DNA of 64,000 nt from Limnohabitans sp. JirII-31 (GTDB lineage: Bacteria; Pseudomonadota; Gammaproteobacteria; Burkholderiales; Burkholderiaceae_C), in NCBI RefSeq assembly GCF_002778315.1, contig NZ_NESA01000009.1, positions 80,342 through 144,341 of the forward strand, in the 5' to 3' direction. The position numbers and the translations under genes were made by a program. Within the stretch, counting starts at the first letter, position 1, and every line of letters starts with the position of its first letter. Of the stretch, positions 36,699 through 44,977 are shown piece after piece. The notes under the pieces were generated by a model. That model was not told the DNA's origin. It made no database searches and saw only the letters and a list, made by a program, of their open reading frames with translations.

Positions 36699-38918
36699 TT
36701 AGGCTGTGCCCGCCTTCACCTTCAAGCGCCAAGCATGCAGCAGGGGCTCGGTGTAGCCGCTGGGTTGCTCTTTGCCTTTGAACACCAAGTCGATAGCCGC
36801 TTGGTAAGCCGCAGAGGTGGCAAAGTTGCCCGCCATGTTTTTGTACAGCGGATCGCCCTTGTTTTGCTTGTCCACCACCTTGGCCATGCGCTTGAAGGTG
36901 GCGTTCACCTGGGCCTTGGTCACCACGCCGTGGTGCAGCCAGTTGGCCATGTGTTGGCTGGAGATGCGCAGGGTGGCGCGGTCTTCCATCAACCCCACGT
37001 TGTGGATGTCGGGCACTTTGGAGCAACCCACGCCTTGGTCAATCCAGCGCACCACATAGCCCAAGATGCCTTGGGCGTTGTTGTCGAGCTCTTCTTGCTT
37101 CTCGGCGTCTTTCCATTTTGGCTTGGCCACCACGGGCACTTGCAGCAAGTCGTTGAGCAAGGCGTCACGTTGACCGTCAGCGTCGATCTTCTCCATGTCT
37201 TTTTGCACATCGACGACCTTGACCTGGTGGTAGTGCATGGCATGCAACACTGCCGCCGTGGGGCTGGGCACCCAGGCGGTGTTGGCACCGGCTTTGGGGT
37301 GGGCAATTTTTTGTTGCAGCATGGCGGCCATCAGGTCGGGCATGGCCCACATGCCTTTGCCGATTTGCGCCTTGCCGCGCAAGCCGCATGACAAGCCGAC
37401 CAGCACGTTGTTCTTTTCGTAGGCCTGAATCCAAGGGGTGGTCTTCATGTCGCCTTTGCGCAGCATGGGGCCTGCCAACATGGCGGTGTGCATTTCGTCG
37501 CCCGTGCGATCCAAAAAGCCAGTGTTGATGAAGGCCACGCGGCTGGCCGCAGCGGCAATACACGCCTTCAGGTTCACGCTGGTGCGACGCTCTTCGTCCA
37601 TGATGCCCAGCTTGACCGTGCTGTCGGCCAAGCCCAAGACCTTTTCCACGCGACCAAACAGTTCGGCAGCAAAGCCCACTTCTGCGGGGCCGTGCATTTT
37701 GGGTTTGACGATGTAGACCGAGCCGGTGCGCGAGTTGCGAATGCCGTTGGCGCCGTGGCCTTGCAAGTCGTGCAGTGCGATGGCGGTGGTGACCACGGCA
37801 TCTAGGATGCCTTCAGGAATCTCGTGCACTTGGCCGTCTTGGCCGGTGTACAGGATGGCGGGGTTGGTCATGAGGTGACCCACGTTGCGCAAGAACAGCA
37901 GCGAGCGGCCATGCAGCGTGACGGGTTGGCCCTTGGTGCCGGTGTAGACGCGGTCTGCGTTCAGGCCACGGGTGAAGGTTTTGCCGTTTTTCTCCACAGC
38001 CTCGGTCAGCGTGCCTTTGACAATGCCCAACCAGTTGCCGTAGGCCAGCACTTTGTCGTCCGCGTCCACCACGGCCACGGAGTCTTCCAGGTCGAGGATG
38101 GTGGACAAAGCGGCTTCCACCACCAAGTCGCTCACGCCTGCGGCATCGCTGGCACCAATGGCGGTGTTGCGGTTGATTTGCAAGTCCAAGTGCAGGCCGT
38201 TGTGTTGCAACAGCACCGACGACGGCGCGGCGGCATCACCTTGGTAGCCAATCAGTTGTGCGGCTTTGGCCAGCGCTGTGGTTTTGCCGTTTTTCAGCGT
38301 CACCGCCAAGGCGCCATTCACCACGGCGTAGCCAGTGGAGTCGATGTGTGAACCGCTCTTCAAGGGGGCGGTGCGGTCCAGCACATAGCGTGCGTACTCA
38401 ATCACTTTGGCGCCGCGCACGGGGTTGTAGCCTTTGCCTTTTTCAGCGCCGTTGGCTTCAGAGATGGCATCAGTGCCATACAGGGCGTCGTACAGCGAGC
38501 CCCAACGCGCGTTGGCCGCGTTCAGTGCGTAGCGCGCATTGAGCACCGGCACCACCAGCTGCGGGCCGGCTTGCAAGGCCAGTTCGGCGTCGACGTTTTT
38601 GGTGGTGGCTTTGACTTTGGCGGGCACGGGCACCAGGTAGCCAATTTTTTCCAGGAAGGCGCGGTAGGCCTTCATGTTTTTGATGGGGCCGGGGTGTTGG
38701 CTGTGCCAGGCATCCAGCTCGGTTTGCAGGCGGTCACGTTCGGCCAGCAAGGCGATGTTCTTGGGGGCCAGGTCTTGCACGATGGCATCAAAGCCGCGCC
38801 AAAAATCTTCGACGCTCACGCCAGTGCCGGGCAGCACTTGGCTGTTGATGAACTGGTGCAGGTTGCTGGCAACTTGCAGACTGTGCACTTGGGTGCGGGG
38901 CGTGGCGTGTTGGCTCAT
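36699..38918 (-). CDS. glcB: malate synthase G
   Basis: GlcB condenses glyoxylate with acetyl-CoA to malate, completing the glyoxylate cycle or glycolate use. The 739-residue length fits isoform G. Visible motifs include [52 protein letters not shown] and [15 protein letters not shown] with catalytic acidic residues. A purine-rich site (AGAGAGA) precedes the ATG. The gene stands alone and ends at a strong terminator. The 159 bp upstream hold no recognised riboswitch; the sequence lacks a glycine aptamer core. Confidence 0.96.
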   Translation of the reverse strand: MSQHATPRTQVHSLQVASNLHQFINSQVLPGTGVSVEDFWRGFDAIVQDLAPKNIALLAERDRLQTELDAWHSQHPGPIKNMKAYRAFLEKIGYLVPVPAKVKATTKNVDAELALQAGPQLVVPVLNARYALNAANARWGSLYDALYGTDAISEANGAEKGKGYNPVRGAKVIEYARYVLDRTAPLKSGSHIDSTGYAVVNGALAVTLKNGKTTALAKAAQLIGYQGDAAAPSSVLLQHNGLHLDLQINRNTAIGASDAAGVSDLVVEAALSTILDLEDSVAVVDADDKVLAYGNWLGIVKGTLTEAVEKNGKTFTRGLNADRVYTGTKGQPVTLHGRSLLFLRNVGHLMTNPAILYTGQDGQVHEIPEGILDAVVTTAIALHDLQGHGANGIRNSRTGSVYIVKPKMHGPAEVGFAAELFGRVEKVLGLADSTVKLGIMDEERRTSVNLKACIAAAASRVAFINTGFLDRTGDEMHTAMLAGPMLRKGDMKTTPWIQAYEKNNVLVGLSCGLRGKAQIGKGMWAMPDLMAAMLQQKIAHPKAGANTAWVPSPTAAVLHAMHYHQVKVVDVQKDMEKIDADGQRDALLNDLLQVPVVAKPKWKDAEKQEELDNNAQGILGYVVRWIDQGVGCSKVPDIHNVGLMEDRATLRISSQHMANWLHHGVVTKAQVNATFKRMAKVVDKQNKGDPLYKNMAGNFATSAAYQAAIDLVFKGKEQPSGYTEPLLHAWRLKVKAGTA

Positions 38919-39077
38919 GGGTCGTTCTCTCTGGATGAATCAAAGGGGGGGAAATTTTGGATCAAAGACATCGGTGCAAATATCAGTGCGAATCTTAGGG
39001 GATGGCGCCAGCCGAATTGCACGCGCAAAGGGTGGGGTTGCCCTGACAAATACGCCGCTAATCAGACACCTCAGTCT

Positions 39078-40106
39078 TCACGCGTCGGCCAGCAGCAAGC
39101 TGCCGTTGCGCAAGCCGCGCCAAGTGCCCAGGGTCAGGCCCAAGATCACCAGCGACGTCAGGGCCAGCATGCCCAGTGCGGGCAGTTGCAACCAAGCCCC
39201 CTCAGGGGTGCTGGCCAAGCGCAGGGTCAAGGCACTGAAGGCGGCCAATGGAAAGCTCATGCCCCAAAACGACATGCCAAAAGGCTGGGCGCGCATGGCT
39301 TCCAGCTGGGTCAAGGTCAAGACCAGGAAGAACAAAGCCATGCCCCAAACTGCCCACACGGCCAAGGCCGGTGCCTGCATTTGCAGCAAGCTCAAGCCCA
39401 CGGCAGAAGGTGGGGCCACGCTGATGAACAAGGTGGGGCTGAGCTTGGCTGGCAAGGGCCCGGCTTGGCCCCAACGCACAAACAGCAGGGTTTGCAAAAT
39501 GGGCCACAGCAACAAGCCAATGCCAAACTGAGCCGCAGCCCAAGACTCAAAACCTAGCGGCACGCCACCCAAAGGGGCCAACACATTGCCCACCACCGGA
39601 ATGAACAGCGCAGGCGTCAAGGTGGGCCACTGCAAGCCACCTTCGGCTGGTGGTCGCAGCCAACGGCTGATCACCCACACGGTGGCCACAAACTCCAGCA
39701 CCGAGCCCGCACACCAAAACCAAGCCAAGGCCAGATCGAGCATGGCGTGGGTGTGTTGAAACAAAGCGGCCCCGAGGGCCGCCAACAAAATCACCGACAC
39801 CGGAAACGTGGCCATGAAGGCATGACGAATGGGGTGTTGCAAGTCTTTGCGCACCGCGTGGGCGTGCAGCTTGAGTCGCCACACACTGGCCAGACACAGC
39901 AGGCAAAAAATCAGTGCGGCAAAACCACCTGCCACCAAGGCCAGGCCCAGCGCTGTGTCGCCCAGCAAATCCGAGCCGCGTAGCCAGGCCTGGGCCAAGC
40001 CTGTCCAGCCCATCACCAGGGCAAACCATGCAGGGAAAAGATGTTCAAGCGGAGCGCCGATGCGGGCCATCCAAGGGGTGGCGCTGGGGACGGAGGTGTG
40101 TTGCAT
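39078..40106 (-). CDS. TDT/SLAC1-family membrane transporter
   Basis: A 342-residue integral membrane protein with about ten helices, starting PLEHLFPAWFALVMGWTGLAQ, in the tellurite-resistance/dicarboxylate (TehA) and SLAC1 anion-channel family. LQHPIRHAFMATFPVSVILL corresponds to the conserved loop and helix around the pore. The substrate is probably a small anion but is not determinable. TAAACT ends exactly 6 nt before the ATG, suggesting a leaderless mRNA. It is divergent from a LysR gene 42 bp away, a common regulator-target layout. Confidence 0.82.
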   Translation of the reverse strand: MQHTSVPSATPWMARIGAPLEHLFPAWFALVMGWTGLAQAWLRGSDLLGDTALGLALVAGGFAALIFCLLCLASVWRLKLHAHAVRKDLQHPIRHAFMATFPVSVILLAALGAALFQHTHAMLDLALAWFWCAGSVLEFVATVWVISRWLRPPAEGGLQWPTLTPALFIPVVGNVLAPLGGVPLGFESWAAAQFGIGLLLWPILQTLLFVRWGQAGPLPAKLSPTLFISVAPPSAVGLSLLQMQAPALAVWAVWGMALFFLVLTLTQLEAMRAQPFGMSFWGMSFPLAAFSALTLRLASTPEGAWLQLPALGMLALTSLVILGLTLGTWRGLRNGSLLLADA

Positions 40107-40112
40107 GGCCTG

Positions 40113-40118
40113 AGTTTA
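40113..40118 (-). promoter_or_regulatory. -10-like element of the TDT transporter gene
   Basis: TAAACT on the minus strand ends 6 nt upstream of the ATG at 40106, with no ribosome binding site between. It lies in a 42-bp gap that also holds the -10-like element of the divergent LysR gene. Confidence 0.45.
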
Positions 40119-40136
40119 GGTGACGCACCCCCCGTG

Positions 40137-40142
40137 GATAAT
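40137..40142 (+). promoter_or_regulatory. -10-like element of the LysR gene
   Basis: GATAAT ends 6 nt before the ATG at 40149. No Shine-Dalgarno is seen. The two divergent -10-like elements are only 18 bp apart, so the promoters must overlap or share regulator-binding sequence. Confidence 0.45.
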
Positions 40143-40148
40143 TGCCCG

Positions 40149-41075
40149 ATGGACAAACTCAAAGCCTTTGAGTCCTTTGTGTCGGTGGCGCAAAAGGGCA
40201 GCCTGACTGCGGCAGCCAATGCCGAGGGCGTTGCACCTGCCATCATCGGACGGCGGCTGGATGGGCTCGAGTCGCATTTGGGCGTCAAGCTCTTGGTGCG
40301 CACCACCCGCCGCATCAGCCTGACCCACGAAGGCAGCGCCTTCTTGGAAGACTGCCAGCGCTTGTTGGCCGATGTGGCCAACGCCGAAGCCAGCGTCAGC
40401 GCCGGTGGCTTGAAAGCCAGTGGGCACTTGCGCATCACCGCGCCGGCTGGCTTTGGCCGACGCCATGTGGCACCGCTGGTGCCGCAGTTTTGTGCGGCGC
40501 ACCCGGATGTGACGGTATCGCTCAACCTGAGCGACCGGGTGGTTGACTTGGCCGCCGAAGGCTTTGACTGCGCGGTGCGCGTGGGCGACTTGCCCGACTC
40601 GTCGTTGGTCAGCGTGCGCATGGCCGACAACCGCCGCCTGTGCGTGGCCACCCCTGAGTTTTTAAAACGCCACGGCACTCCCCAAACCCCCAACGACCTC
40701 ATGCGCCTGCGCTGCCTCACACTCTCCAGCGATGCCTCACAAACCAAAGGCTGGGCCTTTCGTGTGCCCACCGCCACAGGCGCGCATGAGGTGATTCACC
40801 TGCGTCCCGCCGGGCGCATGGACTGCTCGGACGGGCAGGTCTTGCACGACTGGTGCTTGGGCGGGCATGGCATTGCTTGGCGCAGCACCTGGGAGGTGGC
40901 CACGCAAATCAAGAGCGGGCAACTGGTGTCGGTGTTGGACGACTTTGCGGCCGCGCCCAATGGCATTTACGCCGTGTTCTCGCAGCGCAAACACTTGCCC
41001 CTGCGCCTGCGTTTGTGGATTGACTTTCTCAAAGACCGCTATGCCCAGCAAGACTACTGGGGGAGTCCGGTATGA
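40149..41075 (+). CDS. LysR-family transcriptional regulator
   Basis: A 308-residue LysR protein with the N-terminal helix-turn-helix (MDKLKAFESFVSVAQKGSLT, then GVAPAIIGRRLDGLESHLGV) and a periplasmic-binding-protein-like effector domain (ASGHLRITAPAGFGRRHVAP onward). The subgroup resembles CrgA/DsdC-like regulators. The ATG at 40149 is chosen from the family's N-terminal motif. It is divergent from the TDT transporter and overlaps the downstream deacetylase gene by 4 bp, so it may control either side. Confidence 0.92.
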   Translation: MDKLKAFESFVSVAQKGSLTAAANAEGVAPAIIGRRLDGLESHLGVKLLVRTTRRISLTHEGSAFLEDCQRLLADVANAEASVSAGGLKASGHLRITAPAGFGRRHVAPLVPQFCAAHPDVTVSLNLSDRVVDLAAEGFDCAVRVGDLPDSSLVSVRMADNRRLCVATPEFLKRHGTPQTPNDLMRLRCLTLSSDASQTKGWAFRVPTATGAHEVIHLRPAGRMDCSDGQVLHDWCLGGHGIAWRSTWEVATQIKSGQLVSVLDDFAAAPNGIYAVFSQRKHLPLRLRLWIDFLKDRYAQQDYWGSPV

Positions 41076-41911
41076 GTGAGTCAACCTTGATCAAATCCGT
41101 GGTTGTGTGCGCCGACGACTATGCGATCAACGCGCCCACTTCGCAGGGCATTGTGGCCTTGTGTGTGCTGGGGCGTTTGAGCGCCACCAGCGTGATGGTG
41201 CATGCGCCGCGCTGGCCCGAAGATGCCGCCGCTTTGCGCGAGATGCGCGCGCAGCTTGATGTGGGCCTGCACCTGGACTGGACCAGCAGCTTTGCGCAGC
41301 AAGCAGGCTTTGGCCGCAGCTTGCGCTCGGTGATGTGGCGCTCTTGCTGGGGCGGTTTTCGTGGCCTTGCGGTGCGCGATGAAATTGAGCGTCAGCTCGA
41401 TGCCTTCGAAGCCCACTGGCAAGCCCCCCCAGACCATGTGGATGGCCATCAACACGTGCAGCAATTTGCTGGTTTGCGTGAGGCCTTGTGTGAGGTGCTG
41501 CTGCGCCGCTACGGCACACATCCCACCCGCCCCTGGCTGCGTGTGTCGCGTGTGTCGCAAGTGGGCTTGAAGGCGCAAGTCATCTCCACCATGGGCGCGC
41601 GTGCGTTGCAGGCTTGGGCGCAACAACACAATTGGCCCTGCGTGGCACCGCTGTTGGGTGCTTATGGCTTTGATGGCAGCTTGAACGACTACCGCCAGCA
41701 CATGCAGCGCTGGTTGCTGGATGCCCCAGCGGGCGACCAGCCTGCGCTGATCATGTGCCATCCGGCGGCTTCCGCCCATGCCGAAGACGACATTGGCCCT
41801 GCGCGTGCACGCGAGTTTGCGTATCTGGCCAGCCACGACTTTGTGCAAGACCTGCGTGACGCAGGTGTGCGCTTGGTGCGTGGCAGCGGACAACCGACCC
41901 ACATTTCATGA
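41072..41911 (+). CDS. YdjC/ChbG-family carbohydrate deacetylase, NaxD/HpnK-like
   Basis: The 279-residue protein has the family's metal and catalytic residues: paired aspartates in VVVCADDYAIN, histidine in DVGLHLDWTSS, and HVDGHQHVQQF. YdjC enzymes remove acetyl groups from N-acetyl-hexosamines; the Francisella member NaxD acts on undecaprenyl-phosphate-GalNAc before transfer to lipid A. Here it overlaps both the LysR gene and an ArnT-like transferase gene by 4 bp (ATGA). That, and the nearby GtrB-like glycosyltransferase, favour a lipid-linked sugar as substrate over chitobiose or hopanoids. The substrate is inferred from context. Confidence 0.85.
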   Translation: MSESTLIKSVVVCADDYAINAPTSQGIVALCVLGRLSATSVMVHAPRWPEDAAALREMRAQLDVGLHLDWTSSFAQQAGFGRSLRSVMWRSCWGGFRGLAVRDEIERQLDAFEAHWQAPPDHVDGHQHVQQFAGLREALCEVLLRRYGTHPTRPWLRVSRVSQVGLKAQVISTMGARALQAWAQQHNWPCVAPLLGAYGFDGSLNDYRQHMQRWLLDAPAGDQPALIMCHPAASAHAEDDIGPARAREFAYLASHDFVQDLRDAGVRLVRGSGQPTHIS

Positions 41912-43581
41912 CCTCTGTTGATTCTTCTGTTCCCCCAGATGCGCCTGTGCCCGTACACACGGGGATGCGCCGCTGGGCTTGGTTGCTGCTGCCTGCGCTT
42001 TTGCTGGTGCTGGCTGCGTGGCGGCCCTTGGCGTTGCCTGACGAAGGCCGCTATGCCGAAGTGGGCCGTTGGATGCTCGCCAGCGGCGACTGGTTGACCC
42101 CGCGCCTGGACGGCGTGCCCTTCTTTCACAAACCGCCGCTGCTGTATTGGTTGGAGGCGGTGGCCATGCAACTGTTGGGCGTCACACCGTGGGCGGCACG
42201 CCTGGTGGTGGCCTTGCATGCCTGTTTGATGTGGGGCGTCATGTGTGTCTGTGTGCGCCACTTCGCCGGTGCTGCCACCGCACGCCGCGCGGCATGGATG
42301 CTGGGCAGCAGCCTGGCCTTTTTGGTGGGCGGTCAGTATGTGAACCACGACATGGTGGTGGCCACCTGGATGAGCGTGGCCATTTGGTGCTTTGCGCGCG
42401 CCATGCTGCACCCCCGTGGCGTGCACGCCCAGTGGGCGCGCGCAGGTTTTGTGGCCTGTGCGTTGGGGGTGTTGAGCAAGGGCCTGATCGGTTTGCTGTT
42501 GCCCGGGTTTGTGCTCACCTTGTGGGTGCTGTGGACCTGGCAATGGCGCAAGGTGTGGGCGCTGCCTTGGGTCAGTGGCGTGCTGTTGTTGGTGGCCGTG
42601 GCGCTGCCTTGGTTTGTGTTGGCCGCGCGCGAGCATCCCGACATGCTGGCCTACATGTTTGGCAAGCACCAGTTTGGCCGCTACACCGCCACCACGTTCA
42701 ACAACGCGCGCCCTTGGTGGTTCTATGGCGCGGCCGTGGTGGTGTTGCTGTTTCCTTGGGTGTTCTTTGCCTTGGCGGACGGCTGGCAACGTGTGCGTGC
42801 CGCTGTGCAGCAGCGCTGGCCGAGTCAGCCGATGGCTGCGTCACCTGCGGCTTCAGATGCTTCGGTGCCAAGCCCCTGGGTGACGCTGTGCTGGATTTGG
42901 GTGTTGGCCATTTTGGGTTTCTTCTCAATCCCCAATTCCAAGCTCATTGGGTATGCCTTGCCTGTCATCCCGCCACTCGCCGTGTTGGCAGCCGTGTGGT
43001 GGCAGCAACACCTGGCACCCCGTGCCTGGGGCGGGCGCTTGTTTGCCGGGTTGGTGGGGTTGGCGTTGGTGCTGGCCTTGACGGCCAACATCGTGGCGGG
43101 GCGCTACACCTTGCGCCACAGCAGCGCCGACGTGGCCGCTGTGCTGGGCTGTGAGATCGTGGCGGGCGATGTGGTGGCTGTGTTGGACGAGTACCCGTAC
43201 GACTTGCCGTTTTATGCCCAACTCCAGCAGCCGATCGAAGTGCTGCAAGACTGGGACACCGAACGTCGCACTGCCGGGGACAACTGGCGTCGCGAGCTGT
43301 TTGAAGGGGCCGACTTTGACGCCCAAGCCGCGCGCGCCTTGCAGCCACTGAGCCGCTTGGACACCTTGCAACAACAAGCCGGTGCCTGGGTGCTGGCGCC
43401 CAATGGGTCAGCCAGTTTGAATCTGCAACATCACAAGGGCTTCGAGCTGGTGCTGGGCGGGCAGGCCTGGTCGCTGTACCGCAGCACGGCGGGGGCTTCA
43501 GCTGCGGCGTCGGAACGCCCACAGGCGACTGAGCACAAAGGTTTGGGCCGATGCCAACACCAGCGCCAAGAACAGCGCTAA
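41908..43581 (+). CDS. ArnT-like (GT83/PMT) lipid-linked sugar transferase
   Basis: A 557-residue membrane glycosyltransferase that should move a sugar from undecaprenyl phosphate to lipid A or another envelope acceptor on the periplasmic side. The first periplasmic loop carries the ArnT signature (LPDEGRYAEVGRWMLASGDW, LDGVPFFHKPPLLYW), including the conserved acidic pair. About eleven hydrophobic helices follow (to about residue 400), then a periplasmic C-terminal domain. The last 28 or so residues are hydrophilic, Gln/Arg-rich and encoded antisense to the gtrA-like gene, apparently an extension. It is coupled to the deacetylase gene. Confidence 0.88.
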   Translation: MTSVDSSVPPDAPVPVHTGMRRWAWLLLPALLLVLAAWRPLALPDEGRYAEVGRWMLASGDWLTPRLDGVPFFHKPPLLYWLEAVAMQLLGVTPWAARLVVALHACLMWGVMCVCVRHFAGAATARRAAWMLGSSLAFLVGGQYVNHDMVVATWMSVAIWCFARAMLHPRGVHAQWARAGFVACALGVLSKGLIGLLLPGFVLTLWVLWTWQWRKVWALPWVSGVLLLVAVALPWFVLAAREHPDMLAYMFGKHQFGRYTATTFNNARPWWFYGAAVVVLLFPWVFFALADGWQRVRAAVQQRWPSQPMAASPAASDASVPSPWVTLCWIWVLAILGFFSIPNSKLIGYALPVIPPLAVLAAVWWQQHLAPRAWGGRLFAGLVGLALVLALTANIVAGRYTLRHSSADVAAVLGCEIVAGDVVAVLDEYPYDLPFYAQLQQPIEVLQDWDTERRTAGDNWRRELFEGADFDAQAARALQPLSRLDTLQQQAGAWVLAPNGSASLNLQHHKGFELVLGGQAWSLYRSTAGASAAASERPQATEHKGLGRCQHQRQEQR

Positions 43582-43878
43582 GAACGACGGCAGCCCCAAG
43601 CCGCGCAGCAACACCACAAAGATCACTTCGTTGGCAGCAAACCCTGCCAGTGCAGTGATGGCAAAACGGCGCAAGCTTTGCCACAGCGAGGTGCCCGCGT
43701 CTTGAAAACTCAGCCAGCGGTGCCCGGCAAAGCTCACGCCGAACGCCACCACAAACCCCACGGCATTGGCCACCTCGGGCCACAACGATGGCTCGACCAG
43801 TGCAAACACGGCCATGTGTGTGAAGGCCGCACCGGCACCCACCACCACAAACCAAAAGCCCGTGCGCAAGCTGCTCAT
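43498..43878 (-). CDS. GtrA-family membrane protein
   Basis: A 126-residue four-helix protein (WFVVVGAGAAFTHMAVFALV, VANAVGFVVAFGVSFAGHRWLSF, then two more helices). GtrA proteins are thought to help flip undecaprenyl-phosphate-linked sugars. It starts 7 bp after the GtrB-like gene and should be co-expressed. Its 3' 84 bp overlap the convergent ArnT-like gene. Confidence 0.88.
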   Translation of the reverse strand: MSSLRTGFWFVVVGAGAAFTHMAVFALVEPSLWPEVANAVGFVVAFGVSFAGHRWLSFQDAGTSLWQSLRRFAITALAGFAANEVIFVVLLRGLGLPSFLALFLALVLASAQTFVLSRLWAFRRRS

Positions 43879-43885
43879 GGCGTGC

Positions 43886-44926
43886 TCAAACCGCCACTTC
43901 TTCGTCGACGGGTAAGTCAGGCGCTGCTGGCGCTTTGGCCGGGGTCAGCGCCAGGCCTGCGCCCCAGCGCTGCTGCACCAAGTACATGGGCCGTTGCTTC
44001 ACCTCTTCGTAGATGCGGCCCACATACTCTGCCAAGATGCCAATGGACAGCAACTGAATGCCGCTGAAGAACATCAGCCCCACCACCAAGGTGGCATAGC
44101 CGGGCACGTTGATGCCCCACCAGAAATACTCGGCCACCACCCAAGCGCCATAACCCATCGCAATGGTGGCGAGCAGCAAGCCCAGCATGGTCAAGGCGCG
44201 CAGCGGCGCGATCGAAAACGCCAGCACACCGGTCAGGGCCAGCGCAAACGAGCCCCTCAAACCAAAGCTGCTTTCGCCTGCGGCGCGCGGCAGCGGTTCG
44301 TAGTCGATGGCGGTGCTGGCAAAGCCCACCCAGGCATACAAACCCTTCATGAACCGGTTGCGTTCGGGCAGGGCCTTGAGCGCGTCCACCACCTGGCGGT
44401 CCATCAACCGAAAGTCGCCAGCGTGGGGCGGAATCTTCACCCGATTGCCCATGTTGATGAGTTGGTAAAACATGCCCGTCAGACCGGCGTGCAGGGCCGA
44501 CTGGTCGTCGCGCGTGCGGCGAATGGCGTACACCACGTCTGAGCCTTCGCGCCAGCGTTGCAGCATGTCGGCCACCAGCGACACCGGGTGCTGACCGTCG
44601 GAGTCCATCAACACCACCACCTCACCGCGCGCGGCGTCAATGCCCGCAGTGAGCGCGGCTTCTTTGCCGAAGTTGCGCGACAGGTTGATGCCCACCACTT
44701 CGTGGTGTTGGGCGCACAAGGCCTCGATCACCTGGGCGGTGTTGTCACGGCTGCCGTCGTTGATCAGCACGATCTCTACCTGCGAGCTCAGGGCTTGCAG
44801 TGCCGACAGCACGTGCGGCACCAAGGTGCCGAGGTTTTGGCCTTCGTTGTAGGCCGGCATCACGCATGTGAGGGTGGGGGTGTACTGGAAACGGTCAGAG
44901 GGGTGGGGGGCTTGGGGCTGGCGCAT
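43886..44926 (-). CDS. GtrB/ArnC/FlmF2-like undecaprenyl-phosphate glycosyltransferase
   Basis: A 346-residue GT2 enzyme that should transfer a sugar from a nucleotide donor to undecaprenyl phosphate. The GT-A domain shows VMPAYNEGQNL, LINDGSRDNT and the metal motif MDSDGQHP, then GINLSRNFGKEAALTAG and FMKGLYAWVGF. Two C-terminal membrane helices (about 230-300) complete the GtrB/DPM1 architecture. With GtrA, the ArnT-like transferase and the deacetylase it makes a plausible four-step pathway. Whether the sugar is GlcNAc, GalNAc or another cannot be decided. Confidence 0.9.
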   Translation of the reverse strand: MRQPQAPHPSDRFQYTPTLTCVMPAYNEGQNLGTLVPHVLSALQALSSQVEIVLINDGSRDNTAQVIEALCAQHHEVVGINLSRNFGKEAALTAGIDAARGEVVVLMDSDGQHPVSLVADMLQRWREGSDVVYAIRRTRDDQSALHAGLTGMFYQLINMGNRVKIPPHAGDFRLMDRQVVDALKALPERNRFMKGLYAWVGFASTAIDYEPLPRAAGESSFGLRGSFALALTGVLAFSIAPLRALTMLGLLLATIAMGYGAWVVAEYFWWGINVPGYATLVVGLMFFSGIQLLSIGILAEYVGRIYEEVKQRPMYLVQQRWGAGLALTPAKAPAAPDLPVDEEVAV

Positions 44927-44965
44927 GGGTACACATCATGCCAAAAAAATAAATGGGGTGGCCCG

Positions 44966-44971
44966 TAAAAT
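44966..44971 (+). promoter_or_regulatory. -10-like element of argS
   Basis: TAAAAT ends 6 nt before the argS ATG (44978) with no ribosome binding site. The 51-bp gap to the divergent GtrB-like gene also holds an A-run (44943-44949). Confidence 0.5.
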
Positions 44972-44977
44972 CGCCGC

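Noticed and set aside
38919..39077. Possible glycine riboswitch upstream of glcB
   Set aside because: I looked for the glycine aptamer core on the minus strand because it occurs near glyoxylate genes in some bacteria; none of the conserved blocks is present.
41689..42789. 366-codon minus-strand frame opposite the deacetylase/ArnT-like genes
   Set aside because: His/Gln/Arg-rich composition with no hydrophobic core; shadow of the real genes.
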